NCBI GenBank assembly: GCA_002104895.1
Contig: MCFG01000126.1
Location: forward strand, 1 to 64,000
Direction: 5' to 3'
Origin: Anaeromyces robustus
Lineage: Eukaryota > Neocallimastigomycota > Neocallimastigomycetes > Neocallimastigales > Neocallimastigaceae
DNA length: 64,000 nt
The position numbers were made by a program, and so were the translations under genes. Under the pieces are notes generated by a model that worked only from the letters and a program-made list of their open reading frames with translations, ran no database searches and had not been told where the DNA came from. Below, piece after piece: positions 1 to 13,416 of the stretch (the stretch's first letter is position 1; each line of letters opens with the position of its first letter).

Positions 1-190
1 ATTTTTACCAGTAATTCTAATAAATCTATTATTTTTACTAATAATTATAATAAATCTATTATTTTTACTAATAATTCTAATAAATCTATTATTTCTACTA
101 ATAATTCTAATAAATCTATTATTTCTACTAATAATTCTAATAAATCTATTATTTAAACTAATAATTATAATAAATCTATTATTTTTACTA
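1..190. repeat. 30-bp tandem repeat, about six copies
   Basis: A unit close to ATTTTTACTAATAATTCTAA followed by TAAATCTATT is repeated head to tail about six times with single-base differences between copies. It starts at the window edge, so the array probably extends further left. No coding frame is supported. Confidence 0.9.
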
Positions 191-379
191 ATAGTTAATA
201 ATAATAATTTATAATAAATATTATTATTAATAATTAAATTGTTAATAGTTTTATTATTAAAAAAATTTTTTTGTAAATTTTATAAATTCAATAATATTAA
301 AAGGATTTTATTATATAAATTTTATTAAATATTATTAAACATAAAAGTACACTAAAAATGGTATTTTTGATATAAAAAT

Positions 380-643
380 AAAATAATATAAAATAATAAA
401 ATTATTTATATATATATATAAAACTTGCTTTTATAATGTATAGAATACTATATATACAAATAAATAAATATTAAACAAATATATTTTATACAAGTTATAG
501 ACTGTTTTATATATATATATATATATATATAAATATCCCTTTAATCAATTATTATTACAATAAATTATAATATAAATAAAATTCTTTAATCAATTATTAT
601 AATAATTATAATTACTTTTTTATTATTATAAATTATCATTATT

Positions 644-677
<34 letters not shown>

Positions 678-812
678 AAAATAAAAAATATTGTTATTAT
701 AAGAATAAGAATAATGAAATGACATTTTTTTATAATTAAAATATTGTTCTATTATTATTATAAATTATTATTATTATAAATTATAAATATAAACTATAAA
801 TTATAAATTATT

Positions 813-860
<48 letters not shown>

Positions 861-903
861 TTATTTATCATCTATTAATTATTATTATTATTAACTATTA
901 TTA

Positions 904-941
<38 letters not shown>

Positions 942-1062
942 CAATTATAATTATTATTATTATTATTATAATTATTATTATTATTATTATTATAATTATT
1001 ATTATTATTATTATTATTTTAGCATTCTTTATTATTACTATTATTATTATTTATTATTAATA
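380..1062. repeat. AT-rich microsatellite cluster
   Basis: Runs of (TA)n near 408-420 and 511-530, (TTTA)n at about 813-862 and (ATT)n at about 900-1016 fill this stretch. It abuts the retrotransposon relic directly. I see no gene in it. Confidence 0.85.
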
Positions 1063-3648
1063 ACAGATATTATTGAAAGAGTAAAAGGTGCAAATTATTT
1101 TACTAAGTTAGATCTTCGTTCTGCTTATAATTTAATTCGCATAAGAGAAGGTGATGAATATAAAACAGCTTTTCGCACAAAATATGGACATTACGAATAT
1201 CTTGTAATGCCATTTGGATTAACTAACGCTCCTGCTACTTTTCAATCATTTATAAATTCAGTTTTACGCCCATATTTAGAAAAATTTGTTATTTTATATT
1301 TAGATGATATATTAATTTATTCAAAATCATTAGAAGAACATACTGAACATGTTAGAACAATATTAAAAACATTATTAGATAATAATTTATATGTTAAACC
1401 AAAGAAATGTGAATTTCATAAACAACAAGTTGAATTTTTAGGACATGTAATATCTGGAAAAGGAATAGCTACCGATCCAAATAAAATTAAATCAGTAAAA
1501 GAATGGCCAACTCCAAAATGTGTCAAGGATATACAAAGATTCTTAGGTTTATGTAATTATTACCGCCGCTTTGTTGAAAACTTCGCATTTATAGCTAAGC
1601 CATTGCACAATTTAACTAAAAAGAATATAAAATTTATTTGGTCGAAAGAATGTGAAGATGCTTTCCAAGAATTAAAAACAAGACTTACTACTTCTCCAAT
1701 CTTGTTACATCCAGATACACAAAAACCATTTATTGTGGAGTGTGATGCAAGTAACTTCGCAATAGGTGCAATTTTATCACAAAAGGATGATGAAGGAAAA
1801 CTTCATCCTGTTGCTTATTATTCCAGAAGCTTAAACAATGCTGAATTAAACTATTCAATAACAGAAAAAGAACTATTAGCTATAAAAAGTGCATTTTCTA
1901 CTTGGAGACACTTACTACTGGGAGCTAAGTATCAAGTTACGGTATTCACTGATCATAAAAATTTGATATATACTTTAGGAGGAAAAGTTGAAAATCAACG
2001 TCAACATCGTTGGCATTTATTCTTTCAAGAATATAATTTTCAGCTTATCTATCGCCAAGGAAGAAAAAACGGAAAACCAGATAGCTTGTCACGAAGACCG
2101 GATTATGAGAAAGACTTAGAAGAAATACGCCCAGAACACATTTTAGATAGCAAGAATATCTCTACTACTCCATGTTTAATAGGTGTTGTAAGTACTTTGA
2201 TCGATAAAATTATTGAAGAAACCAAGGAAGATGAAACAGCTAAAGATATTCACTTATACTTTAGCCCAAACAATGCTAATCAAGGTTACTTTTATCGACC
2301 ATTTAGGAAAATGAATAAATTTCAAATTAAAAATAATATGATTTTATACAATAATCTTATTTATGTTCCAGCTTCTTTACGATTAGAAATATTAAATAGA
2401 TATCACGATAAACCTACTGCTGGACATTTAGGTATAAGAAGAACTGAAGAATTAATTTCTAGAAACTTTTGGTGGCCAAAGATGCATGAAGATATTACGA
2501 AATTTGTCAACTCTTGTGATCAATGTGCTAGAAATAAGGTTACTAGACACAAGAGATATGACTTATTAAGACCTTTGGAAGTTCCTGATCGCCCTTGGAA
2601 GTCAATCGAAATAGATTTCTTATGTGGACTACCTGAATCTAAAAAATATACAGTAGTTATGGTTGTTGTAGATCGTTTTTCAAAAATGATTCACTTAATT
2701 CCATTTAAAGAAATACCTACTGCCGAAGAAACAGCCAAAGCATTCATAAAACACATATTTAGATTGCATGGACTACCTGAAGATATCTACACTGACAGAG
2801 GAACGCAATTCACTAGTGCTTTATGGCTTGAACTTATGGAAAAACTTTGGATTCAACCAAAGATTGCTACTACCGACCATCATGAAACAGTTGGTCAAGT
2901 AGAACGTTGTAATTCATTCATCGAACAATATTTAAGATGCTACTCAAGAGCCTTTTTCCACGATGATTGGGTTGAATGGCTACATTTAGCAGAATTTGTT
3001 TATAACAATACAATTAATGAGTCTACTAAGCAAACTCCATTCTTTATTAACTATGGTTTTAATCCATCAATTGATGATATTTTCTTATTTAATGGTACTA
3101 ACTCTAATTTTAAATATATTCAAAATGTAGGTGATAACTTTCCTTTAGTTAAAGAAGTGTTAATGCGTGCACAAGACTTATATAAAAGACAAGCTGATAA
3201 GAAAAGAATTGCTGCACCAGAGTTAAAAGAAAATGAAAAAGTATGGATTAATGCTCCACCAGCGTTTGCTACTAATGAAAATCAAAAACTTGCTCCACGC
3301 AAGTATGGACCATACAAAATCTTGGAAGTGCTACCTAATGGTAATTATAAAATCGACATTTCGAAATCACCTTTCCCAAAACATCATCCAGTATTCCATA
3401 TTTCTGAGCTAGAACCATACATTTCTACTCCAGAAATATTTAAAAACAGGAAAAAATACAAAGAAACTACCGCCGAAATAGTAGAAATAGCCGATTTTAG
3501 GACCAACTATAAAGAAAAACGATATGAATACAAAATAAGATATAAACATAGACTAACCTGGCACTGGGTGCCTGCAACAGTTATTGAAAACGACCCACGT
3601 TACCAAGAATTATTAATCAATTTCAATAAAAACATTCGCAAACATTAA
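1063..3648 (+). mobile_element. Ty3/gypsy (chromovirus-like) LTR retrotransposon relic, pol part
   Basis: This is a fossil of a Ty3/gypsy element. In order one sees the later part of reverse transcriptase (MPFGLTNAP and YLDDILIYS motifs), RNase H (TDHKNLIYT), an integrase with its HHCC zinc-binding start and catalytic core, and a C-terminal chromodomain-like segment near 3470-3620. Homology is already recognisable from about 1063, upstream of the first methionine of the open frame at 1207. No gag or 5' LTR is seen in the window, so the copy is broken. The long open frame suggests a fairly young insertion. Base composition is clearly less AT-biased than the surrounding DNA, as expected for inserted DNA. 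Confidence 0.93.
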
Positions 3649-4114
3649 TTTCAATTTAATTTACACCAATATATAAAAAATCAATAATATAATTCAAAAA
3701 ACAAATATCAACAATAATTATTAACACACCATAGACTCATCTCAACAATTCATTTTGAAATTTCAACAAAATTCATAACAAATTGAAATTTCAATTTCAA
3801 AAAATTTTTTCAAATTTTTCATATAAATTAAATAATCAATAAAAATTAAAAAACACTTCAATTTTAATAAAATTTAACATGCGATCGTTTTACATCTTTA
3901 TTTCAAAAATTACAATTTTACACTAAAAATCAAAATATACAATATACACACTCAATTATTATCAAAATTAATATTAAAATGGACTATTAATTATTAAAAA
4001 TATTCAATTTTATTACAAAATATTCACTATTATTGATATCAATTTTATTATTCAAAAATAAAAAATTTTTTTTTTTAATAATTTTTCAAAAAAAAAAAAA
4101 AATTTTTATTAATT

Positions 4115-4161
<47 letters not shown>

Positions 4162-4402
4162 ATAAATTTTAAAAATTTTTTTTTTTTCAATTTAAATTTC
4201 CATATATTGCAATATATTCAAAATATATCATTCAATTAAAAATCTTTAAAAATTTAATATCAACTATTTTATATTATATATTTATTATTCAACTTATAAT
4301 ATATTCATATATATTATTTTCAACTATAAATTATTTAAAATTATTAATTCCAAACTTTAATTCATATTATTTGGTTATTGACAATCGCCTGGAATTCGAT
4401 TT

Positions 4403-4417
4403 TCTTTGGGGGAGCGA
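4403..4417 (+). other. Probable polypurine-tract region before the 3' LTR
   Basis: A short G-rich purine run (TTTGGGGGAGCGA) stands out in AT-only DNA and lies directly before TGT. That is the position and look of the plus-strand primer of Ty3/gypsy elements. It supports reading the following sequence as an LTR of the relic. Confidence 0.5.
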
Positions 4418-5709
4418 TGTCGCGAATATTAGTGGATTTAAAATTGAAATTCACTAATAGATCAATTACATTTAAATTTCGTTATTGACTAAATCACTTA
4501 AAATTCGATTTTCAATAAAATAAACAAATATTAAAAAGTATTTAAATTGATATTGTAAAGGGTTTGGACAAATTAAATAAATATTAATCAACTTAATTTA
4601 ACCCTTAAGATATTAATAAAAATAATCAGAAGAAAAATAACGATAACTTGGCAAATATTGAAGATTTCCGCTTGCTTGATTTTATGCTCATTGAGAAGCT
4701 CTGCTCAAGAGCTACAACATATCTGAATTTCAGCCCATTTGGACCACTGGTTGGCGAGATATTGGACTTTAAAGGTTTATACAATATAAAAATATAATTA
4801 AATATTTACAAGGATCCATAAATAAATAATTATAATATTTTATATAGATAAAATCTTTTTATTTCAATAATTATATTATAATTTATAATAATAATAATCA
4901 TTCAGATATACAGAAAACGCCTTCAAATAATTTATAAAATATTAATTAGAATAATAATAATAATTTATATAATATATTATAATAATTGTTAATTATTTTT
5001 ATAAAAATTAGAATAGTTGATTATTATATTAATTTACAGAAATTCTTAGAATTCTAAAAATCTCAAAAAGATTTAAAATTTACTTAAGATCTTAAATAAT
5101 TAAAAATATCCCATTTTATCTAGAATTAATTATACAGAAAAGATTATAAAAATCCAAAGATAAAAATAATTAATATATAGATAAATAATTAAATAGTATA
5201 CTAAACAATTAAAATAATTAAATAGTTAACTAGTTAAATAATTAGAATAGTTATAAATCTAAATCTTAGATTATAAATTCTTATCATTAAATTTATTAAT
5301 AGTTTATATAGTTTTATATTAGTTTTATATAGTTAGATTTTTATCAATATTATTTTATTCATATATTTTATTTAAAATTATACATGTATAAATATATTAT
5401 CAATAGATTATAATAATTAAATGTATTAATAATTATTAGATTTAGAAAAAGTATAAATAAGGATTGAAATTACAATTCCTTTTAATCTTTGTAAGATTAT
5501 TAACTAAATAACTTAGAATTAATGACTTAATAATCTAATTATTATTTAAACTTTTCTTAATTAATTATTAATAAAAAATATTATTATAAAACTTAATTAT
5601 TTTAAAAAAGTGTTCTTTTAATTAATTAATTTATTGTGTATTAATAAATAAATTTGCCTATTAATTATATATTTGTTTAATTAGTTATTTTGTTATTAAT
5701 TAAACATCT
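4418..5709 (+). repeat. Putative 3' LTR of the Ty3/gypsy relic
   Basis: It begins with TGTCGCGAATATTAG right after the G-rich purine run. It carries a richer-GC stretch (about 4640-4780) and a TATA-like GTATAAATAAGG near 5451. The right end is uncertain: candidates ending in ACA lie near 5706 and 5749. Without the matching 5' LTR the limits cannot be proven. The DNA at 3649-4417 is the untranslated tail of the element. Confidence 0.45.
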
Positions 5710-5810
5710 TGACCTGACCATTATTAAACCAAAACTACCCTCATTTAACATATAAATACATTATATAAGGTTTTATTTTCATATTTTAACTATAAAATAT
5801 AAAAAAATAT

Positions 5811-5937
5811 ATAATAAAAGTAAAAATAATAGAATTTTATTTATAATAAAAGTAAAAATAATAGAATTTTATTTATAATAAAAGTAAAAATAATAGAATT
5901 TTATTTATAATAAAAGTAAAAATAATAGAAATTTATT
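5811..5937. repeat. 32-bp tandem repeat, four copies
   Basis: A unit reading AATAAAAGTAAAAATAATAG plus AATTTTATTTAT repeats four times almost without change. The near identity implies recent expansion. Confidence 0.9.
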
Positions 5938-6221
5938 TCAACAATATCTTTATCGAATTAAAATATATATTTTATATAATTGTTATCTACAATTATCTGT
6001 TATTCAAAAAAAAATTAAATTTTATAATACACAGTAAATGAAGAGATATAATTATTTTTAATCTATAAGTACTCTATAATAATTACAATGATAATTATGA
6101 TTATAAGCTAAGTATTCTCTGTATTAATAAAACTATATAATATTACATTATTTTCAAAATACTCTTTTTTTATGAATGATATACAAAATTTTGAGGGTTT
6201 AATTTTCTACTAGGAAATCAT

Positions 6222-6623
6222 TAGTTTATCAAATATTAAAAATTTGAATAATAATTAAAGTAAGTAGGATTATTGTACTACATATAAAATTAAAACAATG
6301 TATTTTTAAAATCTATATTTATTTATAAATTAAATTATTACTAATTATAATAATATTAATTTATTTGTTAATTTATTTAAAAAAACCAATAAATTAATTA
6401 TTTAAACATATAGAAAACAAAAAAGTTTTCGATATGTGTTAATGTTATTCCTTTTAAAATATGCTATATTAAAATAAAAAATTATTACTAATTATAAAAA
6501 TACTAGTTTATTTAATTTATAAACATAGATATTAAAAATTACATTGTTTTTATATGTAATTTTATATGTAGTACAATAATCCTGCCTTTATTATTATTCT
6601 AATTTATAATATTTGATAAACTA
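6222..6623. mobile_element. MITE-like foldback element with long terminal inverted repeats
   Basis: About 110 bases at 6222-6335 are matched, inverted, at 6510-6623. Both arms contain AGTACAATAATCCT or its complement and end in GTTTATCAAATATTA. The outer ends are TA-GTTTATC and GATAAAC-TA, so a TA target duplication is possible, as in Tc1/mariner-type elements. The roughly 170-base middle holds no open frame. The arms differ at about one base in six, so the copy is not very recent. A non-autonomous DNA element is the best reading. Confidence 0.65.
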
Positions 6624-6896
6624 TACTTAATTATCAATTACATTTTAATCTAATATATATACATAAAATTGTAACGATAATGACTTCTTAATTAAAAACA
6701 ATGATAATAATATTTTTTTTACATTTAATAATTTATTTTAATCTGGTAATTTTTTTTATAGATACTTTAAACTTTATAGAAATTTTAAACATAAAAACTT
6801 TATTATGAATAGTTTTTTTTCAATGAAATTAATTATAAAAATTAAAATGATTATATACATATACCAAAAAATGATATATAAATTAAATTCATATGT

Positions 6897-7130
6897 AAGT
6901 ATTTAATTACTTAAGTAATTAAATACTTTATAAATAATTATAAATGTTAAATAATTAAATAAAATATTTTATAAATAATTATAAATATTAAATAATTAAA
7001 TAAAATATTTTATAAATAATTATAAATATTAAATAATTAAATAAAATATTTTATAAATAATTATAAAGTATTTAATTATTTAAATACTTTATAAATACTT
7101 TATAATTATTTATAAAGTATTTAACCATTT
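6897..7130. repeat. 41-bp tandem repeat flanked by palindromes
   Basis: The string TTATAAATAATTATAAAT recurs at 6928, 6969, 7010 and 7051, a period of exactly 41 bases. The array is bordered by the palindromic AATTACTTAAGTAATT at the left and by inverted copies of AAAGTATTTAA at the right. Non-coding. Confidence 0.8.
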
Positions 7131-7399
7131 AACATTAGATAATTCATAAACTATATAAACCATTGAATCGATTTTAAAATCTATTAATTATAATTATCCT
7201 TTTTTGTATCTATTGATTATATAAAATAATCAGAATAATAAACAAAAAAATAATAAAACTATAATAAAGCGATAATAAAATATTTATAATGAAATAATAA
7301 TAATATGTATTTTAGATGAAATAGTATTTAATAATTATATATTTTGATATCATTTTATGAAATTAATATTAGAAAAATATATATAATTATTAATATAAA

Positions 7400-7980
7400 A
7401 TGGTACATTTATTAATATTTTTCTATCTTTTATTATGTTTACATAAAAGTAATAAAACAAATTCATATGTATATATTTCATTTTATAATATTTATAAATA
7501 TTAAAAAAAAAAAAAAAAAAAAAAAAAGAAATTAATATTAATATATATATTTATACTTTCTTTTTTAGATGGATATTCTAAATCAATAGATATATCGGCA
7601 ATTACATTTTCATATTTTGATAATGACCCTACATATAAACCTATGATTGATAGCTTTAATGAATATTCATTGAAAAATAATTTAAATATTACTGTAGATT
7701 TAATTACTTTTACAAGTTCAAATAGTACATTTGAAACATCTGATTATGGTTCATACATAGAAAATATTTTGAATAAAAAATTATCAAAATATGATATTAT
7801 TTTTTATGATAATTTATACACAAATAAATATGGATATTCCTTAGTAGATTTATATAAATATTTAGAACCCAATCATATAAATATATATAATAAAAATATA
7901 CTTTCACAATCATGTAGTTGTGAAAATAAACTGGTTGGGATGGTAAATAATATTAATTAAATGAACATATTTACATATAT

Positions 7981-8011
<31 letters not shown>

Positions 8012-8053
8012 TAATTTTTATATTAAGTTATTTTTATTTAAATTATAGTAACT

Positions 8054-8093
<40 letters not shown>

Positions 8094-8781
8094 ATAATAA
8101 TAATAAATTTTAAAATAATCATATATTATAATTATAATATTAATAATAATAAATAAATAAATAAATAAATAAATAAAATTTTGATATTATTATTTATTTT
8201 AACTAGCCTGCAACAATAAACATCGATTCTTTATATTCAAATATGAAACTTTTAGATAAATATAATAAAACCATACCGAAAACATGGAATGAATTATTTG
8301 AAACTAGTAAATATATATTAAATGAAGAGGAAAAATTAAATAATACTGATTTGGTTCCCTTTAATGGGTTAATTTGTGGTAAAGATATCTTATGTTTATA
8401 ATAACATTAAGAGAATTTATAAATAAAGTTAATAAAAAAAAAATAATAATGAATATATATTAAAGTCATTCTCAATTATTTATTATTATTTTTATTATTA
8501 TTTTTTTAATAATAGATGATGAATATGGTACAATTTCAATTTTAGAATATATTTATTCATATAGAGATTCTGTTGATGCACCGTTTCCTGAATATCAAAG
8601 TAAAGCTGCTATAAATGCAGCTAATATGTTAAAAAAAATAAAAACTGAATTGAAATTAGGTAAATATTATTAATACTGTTAAAAACTATCATTAGTAATA
8701 TATTAAAGAATTATATATATAATTTATAATTAATGTTCGATAATAAAAATTGATATTTGAAATTGAAAATTGAGATAATTT

Positions 8782-8841
<60 letters not shown>

Positions 8842-8842
8842 C

Positions 8843-8881
<39 letters not shown>

Positions 8882-10452
8882 TTATTTATATATTTATTTA
8901 TTTATTTATTAATTTATTATATATTAAAGATGAAACTTTTTATGCAACTGAACTTTTTACAATGACTAAATTATTTGATGAAAATGCAATTTTTATAAAA
9001 TATTGGGATTTGGCAATGTCAAATGTTTATCATAAATCAATAGTTCCTGGTTCTAAAGAAGGTATATCGAGTTCAATCATTGGAGGATATAATGTAGGTA
9101 TAAATAAGTATTCAAACGAAAATAATATTCAAGCGGCAGTAGAAGTAATTAAATATATTTCCTCAAAAGAGATGCAGAAAAAACTAGTAATAAATAATAT
9201 AACTTATTCTGGTATAACTGATTTATATGATGAAGAAGAGATATGTTCTGTGGTAGATTGCAAATATTTCAAAAGTATTCAACTTATAGGAAGACCAATT
9301 CATTTAGTAAATGATTATAATAGTTATTCATATAACATAAGAAATACTTTTTTTAAGTTTTTATATGGTGATGAGAAAGCAGAAACAGTATTAAAAAAAA
9401 TAGATGATATAACTAGAATATATAATATTCCATATAATTCTACTTTCGGATTAATTTGTATTATACTTTATGGAGTGATAGGATGTTTATTTTTATTATC
9501 ATTAATATTTCTTTTTTTCAGTAAATTTAATTTCTATTTTGAATTCTTGCCAATTAGTTCTTGGATTATATTCATTTTAGGATTAATAATTATAATTATT
9601 ACCGGTTTCGTTGAAATTGGAGATAAAATGATAATAAAATGTCATATGAAAGTATTTTTAATATCAATAGGGTTTACCCTTAACGTTATTCCAATTCTTC
9701 AACAATTAATTTTCAATTTTCCTGATGAGAGTGAAATAATAAATTGGTTAAAAAAGCATCAATTTCTATTACTTTTTATCTTTTTATCAAAAGATATTAT
9801 TTTAAATCTACTATTATATATCTTTCCTTACGATATTGAATTAAGAATGGTCAAGGATGGAGAAAATTATAAAAAATGTAAAATCAATAATAGTATTATA
9901 AGTAAATTCTTAATTCTTTTTATTGTAGCTATTCCTATCTTTGTGATATTAATTATTTTATTTTTATGTTTTATTGAATGGAACGTTATAAAAATTAAAT
10001 ATGATATTAGATTTTTAACATATACTATTTATATTGACACTGTACTTTTAGTATTTTTAATAATAATACGTTTCAATTTAAATAATCATAGGCTTATATT
10101 CATGACTTCTTGTCTTATATATTTTTCTATTACATTAACCAATTATTTTTTTTTATATGGTATTAGAATTATATTAGCATTATTACGAAATGAAAATAGT
10201 GTATTAAAATTCATAACAAAAATTAACAATGATTTCATAAATAATGAGGATTTAACTACAAGAACACATAAATCATGCACTAGTAAATCAACCGATGGTT
10301 CAGAATTTACAAATTTAGATATTACTAAAAAAGATGTTTCTAGTTCATCAGTACTAAAGAAAATACTGAATTATCACTATCAAACAGGAATAGAATCAAC
10401 TGATGGAAATCATTCATATTGTACATCTTCAAATAATCGTTCTGTTTATTAG
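7400..10452 (+). CDS. Class C (GABA-B-like) GPCR with bacterial-type solute-binding ectodomain, five exons
   Basis: Exons 7400-7448, 7569-7942, 8207-8378, 8516-8659 and 8930-10452 join in phase with GTAATA/GTAAAT/GTAAAG donors and TAG/AAG acceptors to give about 753 residues. Residues 1-16 (MVHLLIFFYLLLCLHK) look like a signal peptide. Residues of about 20-410 resemble type II periplasmic solute-binding proteins: LLDKYNKTIPKTWNEL is the usual hinge-region motif and GGYNVGINKYS fits the sugar-binding subfamily. Seven hydrophobic helices follow at about 419-665, then a Ser/Thr-rich tail to 753. Such solute-binding/7-TM fusions are known to be abundant in anaerobic gut fungi, where they are presumed nutrient sensors. 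Ligand and G-protein partner are unknown. Intron 4 is mostly (ATTT)n. Confidence 0.85.
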
Positions 10453-12223
10453 TTATAAATATCTTTATATATAACTTTAGTTTTTATTATATCAATTTTT
10501 ATGAATTTATAAATATAATTTAATTAAATTAAATTAAATTAATACTTTATTATTATTATTATTAGTAGTAGTAGTAGTATAATAAAAAGCTACATAAAAG
10601 CTTTTTCATGATTTTCAATTATTAAAATAAAACTAAAGCATTGTAACTCTATAAATTAAAACAAATTAACTTATTATTCATACATATATAATAATAAAAT
10701 ATTCTAAAAAAAAATATAAAAAAAGAACATTTTTATATTTTAATATTATAACCTAAATATAAATCTATTTTTATTATATTATTAAATTTCTTAATAAATA
10801 TTTTATATAGTAAGAAAGTTTATAATTTTCTAATAATTAAATATAAAACAAATAAATAAATTATTTTAAAAAATAATAAAAAAAATAGGAATATTTATGA
10901 TTTTATTTCAATATTTATTTTTTCTATAAAAAATATTACATTTTTTTAAGAATAATCTTCATATATTTTATTAATTATTAATTATATAATTTAATATATA
11001 TAGATATATATTATTAAAAAGCTTGGTTAAGAATAAAAGTTTATTATATTTAATAATACTAATTACAAATTTACTGTTTTACAGTTTTTTTTTTTTTTTT
11101 TTTTTTTTTAATTTTTTTTTTCAGTAAACGTTTTTATATATATATTTTATAAATTTTTTTTACTATAAATCTATACATTAGTATTATTGTTTATTTTTTT
11201 AATATTTTTCTTTTCGATAATTATTTAATTATTTATAATAATAATATAATTAATACGAAATAAACAAAATTAAAGAATTAATACATAAATAATTTTAGTT
11301 TAAAAGGTTATATTTAAATAATTATTATTAAATCTATATATATATAATAGATTAAATAATGTATTAAATAAATAAAAGAAAGAATTTTTCCTTAATTATT
11401 CCCCAGAGTTTATTAATTAATAAATAAAATCAATTATTTTATTTTATTTTCTATATTTTAGTTTTAATTAATAAAAACTTTATTTATATTAATTATTAGA
11501 TATTAAGAAAATGAATTATGAACAAAATTCTAATGAATAAATGAAAAAAAATTATAGTTTACAGAAATTTGATTGAAGAATTAATTAATTATACTTAAAT
11601 GAGATTAAAAATAGTTCAAATTTTTTGATTACCATTATATAAAAATATTTGTTGAAAATGAAGAATTAGATTTTTCTTTTTAGTTTTTTTTATTTAACAT
11701 CAAATAAAACAATAGTCATTATTCTATAATATTAATAATTATATTATTATATATAAATAATTATATCATATTAATATTTTATTGAAAAAAAAAAAATAGA
11801 AATACAATATATTTCTTAAAAGAAAAACCATATAATGAAATAGAATAAATGTAATTATAACTTTTATTCTTTCATTAAAATTAATCACAAAATTTTTTCT
11901 TTATAATATTACACTATTTAAAGTATATATTTTTATAATAATCATTTTATTTTTTTTTTATTTAACATATTTATACTTATAATAATTTCATCAAAAAGTT
12001 AAAAACGATAAAATTTTTATTATTAAAAATATTTCATCAAAAGGTTAAAAACGATAAAATTTTTATTATTAAAAATATTTCATCATAAAAAAGAAAAAAT
12101 TAAATATTTTTGATAAAAATAAAAAGACAAAATATTAAAGAAAATCATATAATTGAATACGATAATTTAATATATTTTATTTTTCAATAAAAATAATAAT
12201 ATATAGTAAAAAGTAGTAACAAA
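10453..12223. other. AT-rich intergenic stretch
   Basis: Homopolymers and dinucleotide runs; (ATT)n then (AGT)n near 10550-10580 and a poly-T tract near 11085-11120. Apart from the 46-bp repeat near 12000, no gene, tRNA or conserved signal is visible. Confidence 0.6.
11984..12085. repeat. 46-bp tandem repeat, just over two copies
   Basis: The unit ATTTCATCAAAA(A/G)GTTAAA followed by AACGATAAAATTTTTATTATTAAAAAT occurs twice and begins a third time. It lies 140 bases before the next start codon, so it may sit in the promoter or leader of that gene. Confidence 0.85.
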
Positions 12224-13189
12224 ATGAGTGATAATATTCTTACAAAAAATTCAAAAGAAACTGGAACCTGTTATAATAAAAATTTTGAAAGTACACTAGA
12301 TGGATTTTATTTACAATTTAAGGATACATTTTTTTTTTCTTTTTTAATACAATTTATTTTAGTTGCTTTAATGTATAATAATGTAGGTAATGGTCATTAC
12401 TGGAAAATTTTATTTTATAGTTCATTAACAGGTTTAATGGCAGCACTAATAGAAAATATATCTGTTGCTTATATTTGTGTAGAAAGTCGAAGTGATAACA
12501 ATGGTATAGTAGTTCCATTCCTAATTAATGAAATATTTTGGATAGTAACAGAATATTCAATTCCTTATTTAAATTTAATAAAAATGAAAGCTATTTCAAA
12601 TGGAAAATATGCTACAATTATTAAATATACTATATATGGACTTTTTGTACCATTTTCAGTAATGAGATTTTTAATTGGCTTTACTCGTATGAGAAAAGGT
12701 TATTTAAATGATAGAAGTATCGAAATATATCATGGTGTAGCTTTTGGTGTAATGGGCATATCGGATATTTTATGTACTGCTTCTATTCTTTATTTTATAA
12801 ATAATTATAATAGAAGAGTAACATTAAATCCATCTCTTTTTATGCAATATGTACAACATTCTAGTTATACTATTTTAATAGCTGTAGATATTGTCAGTGT
12901 ACTTCTTTCATTATTATATATTTTTGTTAACATTATTAACGGTAATGGAGTTATCTTAACAAAAAACTCAGTATTACCATTCCATTCGTTTAAATCTGTA
13001 TTCCTTTTAATTTTATCAGTAGATGCATGTTTATTTAAATATGGAACAAATACAAATACATGTAATAATAATATTTCATCTGTTCATAGTGAAGTTATAT
13101 CATCTAAAAATTATAATAATTTAGGTAGTAATGAAGCACTATCAGCCAAAAATTCTAATGTAAAATCATCAAAGATTTGCTATGCTTAA
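12224..13189 (+). CDS. Unrecognised seven-transmembrane protein
   Basis: The single-exon frame encodes 321 residues. Hydrophobic segments lie at roughly 34-54, 58-86, 94-118, 130-155, 168-192, 213-237 and 252-273, which makes seven helices. The N-terminus of about 33 polar residues lacks a signal peptide and the C-terminal 45 residues are rich in Ser and Asn, as in a cytoplasmic tail. I do not recognise a family and see no rhodopsin lysine or class C signature. It lies 630 bases upstream of the Stealth gene on the same strand, so promoters are separate. It could be a fungal lineage-specific receptor-like or channel-like protein; function is not assignable. The start codon is the first ATG after stops in the AT-rich leader. 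Confidence 0.75.
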   Translation: MSDNILTKNSKETGTCYNKNFESTLDGFYLQFKDTFFFSFLIQFILVALMYNNVGNGHYWKILFYSSLTGLMAALIENISVAYICVESRSDNNGIVVPFLINEIFWIVTEYSIPYLNLIKMKAISNGKYATIIKYTIYGLFVPFSVMRFLIGFTRMRKGYLNDRSIEIYHGVAFGVMGISDILCTASILYFINNYNRRVTLNPSLFMQYVQHSSYTILIAVDIVSVLLSLLYIFVNIINGNGVILTKNSVLPFHSFKSVFLLILSVDACLFKYGTNTNTCNNNISSVHSEVISSKNYNNLGSNEALSAKNSNVKSSKICYA

Positions 13190-13416
13190 AATTTTTGATA
13201 TTACTAAAGATTTAAATTTTATACTTATTATATCTATATTTATATTTATATGAATATAAAATAAAATATATAAAAAATTTTTAATAATATTTCAACATTA
13301 TTTTTATTATAACCAATATAAACTTTCAGTTCATATTATTTTAATATTTTAATTATATGTATTAGTCATAATAATAAATAAAATATTTACTATAATTAAA
13401 ATTTTATTTCTATTTT

